A stretch of 64,000 nt of DNA, taken from the NCBI RefSeq assembly GCF_000807775.2, contig NZ_CP047385.1, positions 186,001 to 250,000 on the forward strand. The letters run 5' to 3'. The notes under the pieces are model-generated. The model saw nothing but the letters and a program-made list of their open reading frames with translations, was not told the DNA's origin and searched no databases. Origin of the DNA: Pandoraea fibrosis. GTDB taxonomy: Bacteria; Pseudomonadota; Gammaproteobacteria; Burkholderiales; Burkholderiaceae. Positions 8,995-17,532 of the stretch are shown one piece after another. How positions within the stretch are numbered: position 1 is the stretch's first letter; each line of letters opens with the position of its first letter. The translations under genes were made by a program, and so were the position numbers.

Positions 8995-9111
8995 TTATAT
9001 TCGCGGCCCAAGTCGAGTGTGACGGTCGCTGGGTTCCGGTGCGTCATTCGTCGGCGTCAGTTCCGTCTTTCTCATCTCTGCGTCAGACAACGACGCATTT
9101 CGAAACCGATC

Positions 9112-11334
9112 ATGATGCAACGCAAGCCGCTGGCCCTGGCAATGATGGCGCTCTTCGCCACGCCACTCGCCGTTACCTATGCTTCGCCCGCCATGGCGCA
9201 GAGCGCGGACACGGCGCAACCGCAGGGCGTGGCACCGGCCGCTACGCCGTCTGCTGCGCTGCCGCAGACCGAGGTATCCGGCACGTCGATTCGCGAGGAG
9301 TATCAGCGTGACGTCTCGACCGTCGGCGGCAAGATTCCCACGGCGATTCGCGACATTCCGCAGTCGGTCACGGTGATCGACAAGGCCGTGATGCAGGCGC
9401 AGGGTGCGACCTCGTTTGCCGACGCGTTGCGCAATTCGCCGGCCATCACCATCGGCGGCGCCGAGGGCGGACAGATTGGCAACAACATCAACCTGCGCGG
9501 CTTCTCGGCGCGCACCGACATCTATCTCGACGGGTTCCGCGATCGCGGCCAGTACTACCGCGACACGTTCTATCTCGACTCCATCGAAGTGCTCGAAGGC
9601 CCGTCGTCGATGTTGTTCGGACGCGGCTCGACGGGGGGCGTGATCAATCAGGTGAGCAAGCAGGCGAACCTCAAGCCGCTCAACGAAGTCTCCGGCACCC
9701 TCGGCACGAACGACCGGTATCGCGGCTCGTTCGACTTCAACCATCCGCTGTCGGACACGGCGGCCTTCCGGATCAACGGCTTCGCGCAGGACATTCACAC
9801 TACGCGCGACGTCATGAACAATCAGGACTGGGGCGTTGCGCCAACGCTCAAGCTGGGCATCGGCACGCCCACCCAGATCACCCTCTCGGCGCTGATCGAA
9901 CATAACCGCGACATGCCGGACTACGGCACCGTGGGGTACAACGGCCACCCGTTGCCGATCTCCAGGAATCAGTTCTACGGCCTGACCACCGATCGCACGG
10001 TGCAGGACGTCATGAGTTTCTCCGCGAAGATCGAACACAAGGTCGACGACAGCCTGAAGATCTCGAATCAGACGCAATACAGCCGCTATGTCATCGACGC
10101 CATCGAGACGTCGTCGCATGCCGTGGGCGTACCTAACGGCTCGGGCGGCTTCACGACGCTGCCCACTGGCGCCACCGCGGGCATTCCATCGTATTCGCTC
10201 GATCAGCTTTGGGTGCAGTTGCAGAGCCACGACCGGAAGATCACCGACACGTCGCTGTTCAACCAGACCGATGTGGTGAAGACGTTCTCGACGGGACCGC
10301 TCAAGCACACGCTGATCGCCGGGGCGGAAGTGGGGCGCGATACCTACGAGAACCAGACGTATCTGCGCACGGGCGCGGGCCAGGCCTCGGGCATGCTCGG
10401 CTGGATTCCGGCCAGCAGTACGGCGTACTACTCGAATCTGCCGAACGTGACGACAAGCGTCGGCAATCTGGCGCAAGGGTCGGCGGAGACGGTCGCGTTC
10501 TACGCGAACGACACCATCGAGCTGAACAAGCAGTGGAAGATCGTGGGCGGTTTGCGCTGGGATCGATACAAGGCGCAACTCTCGAACACCATCAGCGCAC
10601 CGGGTTATGCGACGCAGACGGTCAATTACACGAGCGTGCGCACGGGCGTGATCTACCAGCCGAGCGAGGCGCAGTCGTATTACTTCTCGTATGGCACGTC
10701 GTTCAATCCGTCGCTCGAGACGCTGACCGTCACGAACAACACGCAGGCCCTGCCGCCCGCGACGAACGAGTCGTTCGAAGTCGGCAGCAAGTGGAATCTG
10801 TTCGACGACAATCTCTCGATCAACACCGCGCTCTTCCAGGTCACACAAAACAACGCGCGCACGCAGACCGGCACGTCGGGCGAATACACGAACGCGGGCA
10901 AGGTTCGCATTCGTGGGGCGGAGGTGAGCGCCACGGGCCACATCACGTCGAACTGGCAGGTGATGGGCGGCTATATGTTCCTGAATTCGCAGATCGTGCA
11001 GGCGAACGACGGTACACAGGGCAATGTGCTGGCCAACACGCCGCGTCACTCGCTCACGCTCTGGTCGACCTATACGCTGGGTCACTGGGAAGTGGGCGGT
11101 GGCATGAACTACATGTCGATGCGCTATGCGGCCAATACGAATCTGATCAGCGTGGGTGGCTACACCCGTTGGGACGCCACCATCGCCTACCATCAGCCGA
11201 AATACGACATTCGATTCAACCTGCTCAACGTGTTCAACAAGAACTACTTCGACGCGTTGATTCCGTCCGACGGCGGGCGCGCGGTACCCGGTATCGGGCG
11301 CACGGCGCTGCTCACGGGAACGTATCGCTTCTGA
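9112..11334 (+). CDS. TonB-dependent siderophore receptor (catecholate/Fiu-like)
   Basis: Outer-membrane receptor that imports ferric siderophores using TonB energy. The start at 9112 (or the adjacent ATG at 9115) gives 740 aa with a Sec signal peptide ending PAMAQ. The plug domain follows with a TonB-box-like stretch, then IPQSVTVIDK and NINLRGFSARTDIYLDGFRD, both typical of siderophore receptors. The C-terminal 600 residues are the beta barrel, ending in LLTGTYRF with the terminal phenylalanine needed for barrel assembly. A Fur-box match lies upstream and a PiuC hydroxylase gene downstream, the same pairing as fiu-ybiX in E. coli and piuA-piuC in Pseudomonas. Likely induced by iron limitation. 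The exact siderophore cannot be read from sequence. Confidence 0.93.
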   Translation: MMQRKPLALAMMALFATPLAVTYASPAMAQSADTAQPQGVAPAATPSAALPQTEVSGTSIREEYQRDVSTVGGKIPTAIRDIPQSVTVIDKAVMQAQGATSFADALRNSPAITIGGAEGGQIGNNINLRGFSARTDIYLDGFRDRGQYYRDTFYLDSIEVLEGPSSMLFGRGSTGGVINQVSKQANLKPLNEVSGTLGTNDRYRGSFDFNHPLSDTAAFRINGFAQDIHTTRDVMNNQDWGVAPTLKLGIGTPTQITLSALIEHNRDMPDYGTVGYNGHPLPISRNQFYGLTTDRTVQDVMSFSAKIEHKVDDSLKISNQTQYSRYVIDAIETSSHAVGVPNGSGGFTTLPTGATAGIPSYSLDQLWVQLQSHDRKITDTSLFNQTDVVKTFSTGPLKHTLIAGAEVGRDTYENQTYLRTGAGQASGMLGWIPASSTAYYSNLPNVTTSVGNLAQGSAETVAFYANDTIELNKQWKIVGGLRWDRYKAQLSNTISAPGYATQTVNYTSVRTGVIYQPSEAQSYYFSYGTSFNPSLETLTVTNNTQALPPATNESFEVGSKWNLFDDNLSINTALFQVTQNNARTQTGTSGEYTNAGKVRIRGAEVSATGHITSNWQVMGGYMFLNSQIVQANDGTQGNVLANTPRHSLTLWSTYTLGHWEVGGGMNYMSMRYAANTNLISVGGYTRWDATIAYHQPKYDIRFNLLNVFNKNYFDALIPSDGGRAVPGIGRTALLTGTYRF

Positions 11335-11473
11335 CGGGCAACGGCCGGGCTGGCTAGCGCAAGCGCCGCGTCATCGCGCCCGGCAAAAAATGCCGCACAA
11401 TACGAGGCGCGAGTCGGCGGTATCAATGTATTGCCGCCTTCGCGCCTTGCGCTTTCTCGAGGAATGTCAGCCC

Positions 11474-12160
11474 ATGTTGCTCCGTATACCGAATGTGCTC
11501 AACGCCGATCAGGTGCGCTGGGTTCGTGCCAAGCTCGATCACGCGGGCGACGCCTGGGTCGACGGGCTCGCCACGGCGGGTTATTCGGGCGCGCCCGTCA
11601 AACAGAACCAGCAAATCGATGAGCGCTCGCCCGTCGCGCACGAACTGGGTGACGTGATTCTCGGCGCGCTGGAGCGCCATCCGCTATTCATCAGTGCGGC
11701 GTTGCCGAACAAGGTCTACGCGCCGATGTTCAATCGCTACGGCGAAGGCATGCACTTCGGCAATCATGTCGACGGCGCGATTCGTCTGCAACCGGGTAGC
11801 GGCATGCGCATCCGCACCGACATTTCGGCCACGCTCTTTCTGACGTCTCCGGACGAATACGATGGTGGCGAACTCGTCATCGAAGATCAGTACGGGGCGC
11901 ATCAGGTGAAGCTCGCCGCCGGCGAGATGGTGCTATATCCCGCGACCAGCCTGCATCGCGTGAACCCGATCACACGCGGTACGCGGGTCGGGTGCTTCTT
12001 CTGGGTGCAGAGTCTGGTCAGGGACGACACGCAGCGCACGCTGTTGTTCGACATGGACAACGCGATTCAACGGCTGAATGCTACGGAGGCCGACGAGACC
12101 GCGCGTCGCACGCTGGTGGGGACTTATCACAACCTGCTGCGCCTCTGGAGCGAGACCTGA
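11474..12160 (+). CDS. piuC: PiuC-type Fe(II)/2-oxoglutarate-dependent hydroxylase
   Basis: PKHD-type dioxygenase, 228 aa, the usual length for PiuC/YbiX. The iron ligands are visible as H98-x-D100 (in GNHVDGAI) and H161 (SLHRVNP), with R171 (TRVGCFF) as the likely 2-oxoglutarate ligand. The ATG at 11474 has GAGGA about 11 bases upstream; an in-frame ATG at 11390 would add 28 residues unlike the family. It follows the siderophore receptor by about 140 bases and probably shares its iron control. PiuC is genetically linked to siderophore-drug uptake in Pseudomonas, but its substrate is not settled. Confidence 0.92.
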   Translation: MLLRIPNVLNADQVRWVRAKLDHAGDAWVDGLATAGYSGAPVKQNQQIDERSPVAHELGDVILGALERHPLFISAALPNKVYAPMFNRYGEGMHFGNHVDGAIRLQPGSGMRIRTDISATLFLTSPDEYDGGELVIEDQYGAHQVKLAAGEMVLYPATSLHRVNPITRGTRVGCFFWVQSLVRDDTQRTLLFDMDNAIQRLNATEADETARRTLVGTYHNLLRLWSET

Positions 12161-12205
12161 TCGCCGGGGTGGGGCGCCCATCCATGTCGCCATCGCTGTG
12201 CCCCT

Positions 12206-12247
12206 AAAAAACGCCCGGCCCTGCAGGATCGCAGGGGCCGGGCGTTT
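12206..12247. terminator. Bidirectional terminator between piuC and the Spy-like gene
   Basis: A 15-bp stem (aacgcccggcc-ctgc with gcag-ggccgggcgtt, one bulged G) is preceded by six A and followed by three T. It suits the minus-strand gene ending at 12292 best, and also closes piuC. Confidence 0.75.
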
Positions 12248-12291
12248 CACAACAAGCCGGGCAATCGCGCCCGGCGGCGCTGGCCTCGCGC

Positions 12292-12858
12292 TTATTGAGC
12301 CTGACCGGCCGGCGCCGGCGCAGGTGTTGCCGGCGCGCCCTTGTGCATCTGGCCGCGATGCTGCATCGCCTTGTCGTGCCAGGCCTTCATCTTGGCCCAG
12401 CGCGCCTTGATAGCGGTGCTCACGAGGGTTTTCTGGTCGTTGTTCAGTCCGTTGTACACGTTAAGCCACGCATCTTCCGTCTGGCTGCGAAGCTGGCGGT
12501 TCTGATCGAATACCTTCTCGCGTGCGGCTCGCATACCGGCCAGATCGAGCACTGGCTGATCCTTCGCCTGCGCAATCATCTGGCGGAACTGCTCGCCGTT
12601 CTTGCGCATGGCGTCGCGGTTCTGCTTCGACGTGTTCACGGCCTGTTGCCAGGCTTGTTCCTGCTGCGCGTCGAGCTTCAGTTGATCGTGCAGCTTGCGA
12701 ATGTCACCGAGCCCCCAGGGACCGTGGTCGCCGCGCATACCGTGCATGGCGGCGTGCGGACCCGTGGCCGGCGCAGTGGCGTCTGCGGCATGGGCGACGC
12801 CGAACATCGAGGTGGCGATGAGGACTGCCGACGCGGCGGCGATCTTCAGTTTGCGCAT
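12292..12858 (-). CDS. Spy/CpxP-like periplasmic protein
   Basis: 188 aa with a clear Sec signal peptide (MRKLKIAAASAVLIATSMFG, cleavage after AHA) and a mature helical region of the LTXXQ/Spy class. These proteins act as ATP-independent periplasmic chaperones or stress and metal sensors. The first mature residues are His-rich and Met-rich (HAAMHGMRGDHG), which could bind metal. The C-terminus ends in an Ala/Pro-rich tail. The ATG at 12858 has AGGAGT 8 bases upstream. It stands alone between two terminators, with no adjacent two-component system. Confidence 0.75.
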   Translation of the reverse strand: MRKLKIAAASAVLIATSMFGVAHAADATAPATGPHAAMHGMRGDHGPWGLGDIRKLHDQLKLDAQQEQAWQQAVNTSKQNRDAMRKNGEQFRQMIAQAKDQPVLDLAGMRAAREKVFDQNRQLRSQTEDAWLNVYNGLNNDQKTLVSTAIKARWAKMKAWHDKAMQHRGQMHKGAPATPAPAPAGQAQ

Positions 12859-12994
12859 GGTGTTGACTCCTGTTGATACTGCCGGAATTGGCAGTTTCAG
12901 AGTAAGTCATCGGCACGCCGAACACGTTGCAAAGTGCAACCGCTGTATTACTCAGCGTTACCAACGCCCGCATACGCAATATTCCGAAACGACT

Positions 12995-13031
12995 CGGCCC
13001 GCCCTTGCCGGCGTTCGACAAGGGCGGGCCG
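12995..13031 (-). terminator. Strong hairpin after the DoxX gene
   Basis: A perfect 13-bp stem (cggcccgcccttg with caagggcgggccg, 11-base loop) lies about 65 bases past the DoxX stop. On the minus strand it is followed by gagtcgtttcgg, only weakly U-rich, so it may work with Rho or as a 3' stabiliser. Confidence 0.55.
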
Positions 13032-13096
13032 TCATGAGCGTCGGTGTAATGAGATGCCCGACGCTCGGCTCGTATGGGGCGTGGTAACCGGGGCGA

Positions 13097-13504
13097 TCAG
13101 TCCCAGGCGCCTCGGCCACCGGACACGCTGTAGCGGCCGGCACCGAAGAGAATCACGCACAGGCCGGTGAGCAGGTAGAAGCCTTGCAGCTCAAGCGCCC
13201 AGCCGCCGGTCTTCGAGAGGTCGCCCAGTTGGCTCAGGTGAACCAGCGAGAAGGCGACGAGCATGTTGCCCACGACCAGCAGGCCGCCCAGACGGGTAAG
13301 TACGCCGAGAATCAGCAGTACCGGGGCGAGCACTTCGCCCAGATAGGCGCCATAGGCGAGAAAACTCGGCAGGCCGTGCGAGGTGACCATGCCCTCGATG
13401 AAGCCGACGCCGTTGATCACTTTGCTGACGCCGTGAAACAGCAGCAGGATACCGAGGGTGAGGCGCAAGATCAGTTTGCCGAGGTCGTCTCTGGTGCTCT
13501 GCAT
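13097..13504 (-). CDS. DoxX family membrane protein
   Basis: Small inner-membrane protein of 135 aa with four predicted transmembrane helices, typical of DoxX/YphA proteins. The first helix (LILRLTLGILLLFHGVSKVI) holds the conserved R and HG of the family. The ATG at 13504 is preceded by AAGGAG at 9 bases; an in-frame ATG at 13594 would add 30 polar residues and is unlikely. Members are linked to thiol and redox homeostasis or to quinone-dependent oxidation in different bacteria. Its role here is unknown, and it has its own promoter region and terminator. Confidence 0.85.
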   Translation of the reverse strand: MQSTRDDLGKLILRLTLGILLLFHGVSKVINGVGFIEGMVTSHGLPSFLAYGAYLGEVLAPVLLILGVLTRLGGLLVVGNMLVAFSLVHLSQLGDLSKTGGWALELQGFYLLTGLCVILFGAGRYSVSGGRGAWD

Positions 13505-13889
13505 GGTGAAGGCTCCTTCTTGACTCGCGGGGTCGCGTATGGATGCGGACAGGTAACGGGGTGGCACGCACTGCGGGCAGGGCGTGCCGGCCAAATGGGC
13601 ACCACTGTATCAAATCGTTACGGCGCTGTCTGCGGCTGTCTGAACGATTTCAGGCACATGGCACGCGCCGGGCACGACATGGGGATTACAAGCCGTTACT
13701 TTTCGGACTGCCCGGTTACACGACGACGGTCGGCGAGGCGCGCCTGCACTTCGTTAATCCGCATAAGGACGCGGACATTCGCTGGCAATCCCGCCAACGG
13801 CCCCGGTCCCGACGGTTCCCTGATCACGTATTCATTCCATCGTGTGCAGGTATTTCGAAAGCACTGCCCCAGTCAATAAGGATTCCATC
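13505..13889. other. Divergent promoter region between DoxX and the repeat protein
   Basis: About 385 bases without a gene. It contains a separated inverted repeat (aaatcgtt at 13612-13619 and aacgattt at 13643-13650), with two ctgtctg repeats between the arms. This could be a regulator site; I see no clear -10/-35 pair. Confidence 0.35.
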
Positions 13890-14477
13890 ATGAACGTTCG
13901 TAAAACGCTGATTCTGAGTGCCGTGACCGTTGCGCTTGGCGGTGTGTTCGCCTCGCAGGCATTTGCACAAAGCACCGCCACCGAAACGGCGCGCGACATC
14001 CAGCAGCAACAGCGCATCGAGAATGGGCTCAAGAGCGGCCAGCTTACGACCAAGGAAGCGTCGGGTCTTGAGAAGGGCGAAGCGAAGATCGATCGCATGC
14101 AAGCACACGCCGATCACACGGGGGATACCGCTGCCGAGAAGGCGCGCATCGCCAACGCACAGAACAAGGAGAGCGCGAAGATCGATCAGCTCAAGCACAA
14201 CGCCCGCGTGGCGAATCCCACGACCCCGTCGTCCGAACGCATGCAGGCCGATGTGCAGCGCAACGTCAATCAGGAAAAGCGCATCGCCCAGGGGCAGGCT
14301 GCCGGTACGTTGAACAACCGTCAGATCGGCAATCTTGAACGCGGTCAGGCGCACGTCGACACTGCTGAGGCTCACGCAGGCAAGAACGGCCACGTAAGCC
14401 ATGGCGAGCAGGCAGGTATCCAACACCGCGAGAATCATCAGAGCCAGCGAATTCATCAAGACAAGACGAACGGATGA
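13890..14477 (+). CDS. Periplasmic protein with two tandem 41-residue repeats, function unknown
   Basis: 195 aa with a Sec signal peptide (cleavage after AFA near residue 26). The mature protein has two copies of a motif at residues about 38-78 and 127-167: QRIxxGxxxGxLxxxxxxxLExGxAxxDxxxAHAxxxG. The linker is charged and Lys/Glu-rich, and the C-terminus is His/Gln-rich. The ATG at 13890 has AAGGA 8 bases upstream. I do not recognise a named family; the repeats look helical and could be a small structural or stress-related envelope protein. A terminator follows, so it is monocistronic. Confidence 0.75.
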   Translation: MNVRKTLILSAVTVALGGVFASQAFAQSTATETARDIQQQQRIENGLKSGQLTTKEASGLEKGEAKIDRMQAHADHTGDTAAEKARIANAQNKESAKIDQLKHNARVANPTTPSSERMQADVQRNVNQEKRIAQGQAAGTLNNRQIGNLERGQAHVDTAEAHAGKNGHVSHGEQAGIQHRENHQSQRIHQDKTNG

Positions 14478-14511
14478 GTTGCCGCTGATTGCCGATGGCA
14501 GGCTTGACCTT

Positions 14512-14545
14512 AGCGCCACCCTTTGCCGGGTGGCGCTGTTGTTTT
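14512..14545 (+). terminator. Rho-independent terminator after the repeat protein
   Basis: A perfect 10-bp stem (agcgccaccc with gggtggcgct, loop tttgcc) is followed by gttgtttt. It lies 35 bases past the stop of the gene ending at 14477. Confidence 0.8.
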
Positions 14546-14588
14546 GGGGCTATCATCGGCGTCACAACAACGTTGGAGGATGCTCAGG

Positions 14589-14990
14589 ATGGAGCTGGTG
14601 CAAGCGCAGAAGATGCTCGATGGACTCGTCTCGCCGTGGGTGCGGCAACTGAATCTGCAAATCGAGGCGACCGGGCCGGAGCAAAGCGAATTGCGATTGC
14701 CGTTCGACGCCGCGTTCAAACACGGCGGCGGTGTGATCTGCGGGCAGGTGTTCATGGCGGTGGCCGATACGGCAATGGTGGTGGCGCTTTCGGCCGCGCT
14801 TGGGGGGTTCCAGCCGATGACGACCGTCACGCTAAATACGCAGTTCATGCGCCCGGTGACCGAAGGCGATTTGCGCGTGATCGCGCGAATTCTGCGTCGG
14901 GGCAAGAATCTGGTGTTCGGCGAGATCGAGATCTTCGATGCGTCGGGCAAGATGGCCGTACACGCCACGACCACCTATGCGCTGCTCTGA
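14589..14990 (+). CDS. PaaI-type hotdog-fold thioesterase
   Basis: 133 aa single hotdog domain that would hydrolyse acyl-CoA thioesters. Family signs are HGGGVICGQVFMAVADTAM (the loop and central helix with the catalytic acidic residue) and the TVTLNTQFMRP strand. The ATG at 14589 has GGAGG 9 bases upstream; in-frame ATGs at 14580 and 14523 are poorer. It is followed after 71 bases by the patatin-like lipase gene on the same strand, and the two may be co-transcribed. The substrate cannot be assigned. Confidence 0.85.
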   Translation: MELVQAQKMLDGLVSPWVRQLNLQIEATGPEQSELRLPFDAAFKHGGGVICGQVFMAVADTAMVVALSAALGGFQPMTTVTLNTQFMRPVTEGDLRVIARILRRGKNLVFGEIEIFDASGKMAVHATTTYALL

Positions 14991-15061
14991 CTGCTCTGAG
15001 CATGTCGCTGCGCGGCGCGCAGCGTCGATAGCGTCGATAGCGATATCACCGAGGGGGCCAA

Positions 15062-15910
15062 GTGTTCGATCAGATCGTATTTGCCGGCGGCGGCAACCGC
15101 TGCTGGTGGCAAGCGGGATTCTGGGAGCGCGTAATGCGCGAGGTGCCACTGCGCCCGCGCGTCATCACCGGGATATCGGCCGGTGCGGCCACGGCGTGCA
15201 TGCTGCATATGCGTGCGTCGGACTGGGTGATGGATTACTACCGGCAGGCCCTCGCGAGCAACCGCAAGAATGCTTACTGGGGCAATCTGCTGCGCCGTGA
15301 GCGGGTATTTCCGCACTACCGCATCTACCGGCAGGCGCTGCTCGATATTTACGATGGGCAACTCGACAAGCTCGCCGCCGGGCCGGAGATTCGCGTGGGC
15401 GTGTCGCACATTCCGCGCTGGCTTGGGCCGCGCACGGCAACGGCGGCAGGGCTGATGGCGTACAACATCGACAAGCATGTACGCCGCACGCTGCATCCGA
15501 CGTTGGCGCGCCGACTTGGCTTCACGCCTGAGTTCGTGCGCGCGCAGGATTGCCGGTCCACCGAAGAACTGGCCGATCTGATGCTGCAGTCGTCATGCAC
15601 GCCGCCGTTCACACCGATTCTGCGGCGCGGCGGGCGAGCGGTGCTCGATGGCGGCATGGTCGACAATGTGCCGGTCGATGCCCTCGATGCCACGCCCGGA
15701 CAGGTGCTCGTGCTGGTCACGCGGCGCTATCCGCGTCCGCAGATTTTTACCCAGCATCATGGTGGGCAGGATCGGTTATATGTGCAGCCGTCCGTGCCTG
15801 TGCCGATTTCCAGTTGGGATTACACGCGCCCGGACATGATGGGCCCGGCATTTGCGCTTGGCTGCAAAGACGGCGAGACGTTCCTGCGTCATCTTGAGAC
15901 GATGAAGTAG
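15062..15910 (+). CDS. Patatin-like phospholipase
   Basis: 282 aa with the patatin Ser-Asp dyad: Ser39 in GISAG, Asp196 in LDGGMVDN, and the oxyanion glycine-rich loop GGGNR at residues 9-13. These enzymes hydrolyse acyl esters of phospholipids or other lipids. The start is a GTG at 15062 with a G-rich ribosome site (gaggggg) just upstream; without it the GGGNR loop would be lost. No signal peptide or secretion tail is visible, so it is probably cytoplasmic or membrane-peripheral, not a secreted toxin. It converges with the dehydrogenase gene at 15961. Confidence 0.88.
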   Translation: MFDQIVFAGGGNRCWWQAGFWERVMREVPLRPRVITGISAGAATACMLHMRASDWVMDYYRQALASNRKNAYWGNLLRRERVFPHYRIYRQALLDIYDGQLDKLAAGPEIRVGVSHIPRWLGPRTATAAGLMAYNIDKHVRRTLHPTLARRLGFTPEFVRAQDCRSTEELADLMLQSSCTPPFTPILRRGGRAVLDGGMVDNVPVDALDATPGQVLVLVTRRYPRPQIFTQHHGGQDRLYVQPSVPVPISSWDYTRPDMMGPAFALGCKDGETFLRHLETMK

Positions 15911-15960
15911 GCCGAGTCTCGCCAGTGGGATCGGCGCAACGCGCCGGTGACGCGACCCGC

Positions 15961-16971
15961 CTAGCGGCCGAAGCCGAGCAGCGCGGCCGGGTTCGCGACG
16001 TGCGCGCGGTCGCCGTTCAGGAAGTCGACGATGTTCTGGAAGGCCACGCGGAAATACAGCTCGTAGCTTTCCCGTTCGACGTAACCGATGTGGGGCGTGC
16101 ACACGCAATTCTCGAGGCGCAGCAGCGGGTTGCCTTGCAGAATCGGCTCGCTCTCGAAGACATCGATGGCCGCCATGCCGGGACGGCCGCGATTGAGTGC
16201 CGTGATCAGCGCGTTTTCTTCCACCAGCTCGGCCCGGCTCGTGTTCACGAACAGCGCAGTCTGCTTCATTTGCAGCAGATCTTCGAGCTTGACGAGATGA
16301 CGCGTCTCGTCGTTCAGACGCAGATGCAGCGAGAGCACATCGCTTTGCGTGAAGAGTTCTTCCTTGCTGTTCGCCACGCGCAGGCCGTCGGCCGCAGCCG
16401 CTTCACGCGACCCCTCGCGGCCCCACACCATCACTTCCATGCCGAAGGCCCGGCCATAGCCTGCCACGAGCCGGCCGATCTTGCCGTAGCCCCACAGGCC
16501 CAGCGTCTGGCCGCGCAGCACCTGACCCAGACCGAAGTTCGGCGGCATGCTCGATGACTTCAGGCCCGATTGCTGCCAGGCGCCGTGCTTGAGGCTGGAG
16601 ACATATTGCGGAATGCGACGCTGGGCGGCCATGATCAGCGCCCAGGTGAGTTCGGCCGGTGCAATGGGGGAACCCACGCCTTCGAGCACGGCCACGCCAC
16701 GGGCGGTGCAGGCGTCGATGTCGATGTGATTGCCGGCGCGTCCGGTCTGGCTGATGATCCGCAGACGCGGCAGTTTATCGATGAGTTGCGCCGTGATGGC
16801 GGTGCGTTCGCGAATCAGCACGAGCACTTCGGCTTCGCCGACGCGGGCGGCAAGCTGCCCAACGCCTTTGACCGTGTTGTTGAAGACCTTGACGTCATGA
16901 CCGGCCAACAGGGAGAAGCAGTCGAGCTTGCGAACGGCGTCCTGATAGTCGTCGAGAATGGCAATTTTCAT
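15961..16971 (-). CDS. D-2-hydroxyacid dehydrogenase family protein
   Basis: 336 aa NAD(P)-dependent oxidoreductase of the D-isomer-specific 2-hydroxyacid dehydrogenase family. The N-terminal half of the catalytic domain starts at MKIAILDDYQ, the Rossmann fold has GLWGYGKIGR, and the catalytic Arg, Glu and His are visible in LHLRLNDETR, DVFESEP and TPHIGY. The ATG at 16971 fits the family; an in-frame ATG at 17070 would add 33 residues. It might act on 2-ketoacids or phosphoglycerate-like substrates, but the exact substrate is open. It is divergent from pckG with a 560-base gap. Confidence 0.9.
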   Translation of the reverse strand: MKIAILDDYQDAVRKLDCFSLLAGHDVKVFNNTVKGVGQLAARVGEAEVLVLIRERTAITAQLIDKLPRLRIISQTGRAGNHIDIDACTARGVAVLEGVGSPIAPAELTWALIMAAQRRIPQYVSSLKHGAWQQSGLKSSSMPPNFGLGQVLRGQTLGLWGYGKIGRLVAGYGRAFGMEVMVWGREGSREAAAADGLRVANSKEELFTQSDVLSLHLRLNDETRHLVKLEDLLQMKQTALFVNTSRAELVEENALITALNRGRPGMAAIDVFESEPILQGNPLLRLENCVCTPHIGYVERESYELYFRVAFQNIVDFLNGDRAHVANPAALLGFGR

Positions 16972-17532
16972 GGCAAAACGTAATCGGATCGGCGCGGGAC
17001 TGCGAAGCCCTGCGCGGACGGAACAATTGTCGGAGGCCGCCGCACTGGCGGGCGTTCTGGTCGATGACACGGACGACGTCTATCGGGGCAAATTCCCCGT
17101 CGCCCTTGTTGCGACGCAGCACCGGCGCGATTTGTGCGGTGGTATGCTGACGCCTCGTTTTGCATAGTATGGCAGGTGTCCTGGCAACCATGGCGAAACC
17201 GCCTCAACACGATGGCAAAAAATCGAATCCACCCCGCAAACGCAAGTCGGACCTGGTGAACGAGACGCTTGAAGCGCACGTATCGGTGCGCGTGTTGCCC
17301 CCTGCCTTCCTGCGTGTGTTTTCGCGTGCGTCGACAGACGCACAGCACGCTCCTTACTTCTCGCGGCCTGAGCCTGCAAGCGCTCGCATTTCCCGCGCCC
17401 GCAGCCATAGCCGGGGCAATTTCGCCCATCCGGTATCCCCAACCGGATGGACTGCCCGGCGATGCAAGGTGCCCGCGCGACGGACGCCCGTCGTCCGCAT
17501 CGATTTCTCGACTCTGCATGGAGACAACCCCC
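16972..17532. other. Long leader/promoter region of pckG with a perfect inverted repeat
   Basis: About 560 bases with no convincing gene. A 9-bp perfect inverted repeat (ccatccggt at 17426-17434, accggatgg at 17442-17450, loop atcccca) lies 83 bases before the pckG start and may be an operator or leader hairpin. The Lys/Arg-rich reading frame across 17160-17530 on the plus strand looks spurious. Confidence 0.45.

Noticed and set aside
8995..11193. 732-codon minus-strand frame opposite the siderophore receptor
   Set aside because: Arg/Val/His-rich antisense frame with no known domain; the receptor on the other strand is complete and has a Fur box.
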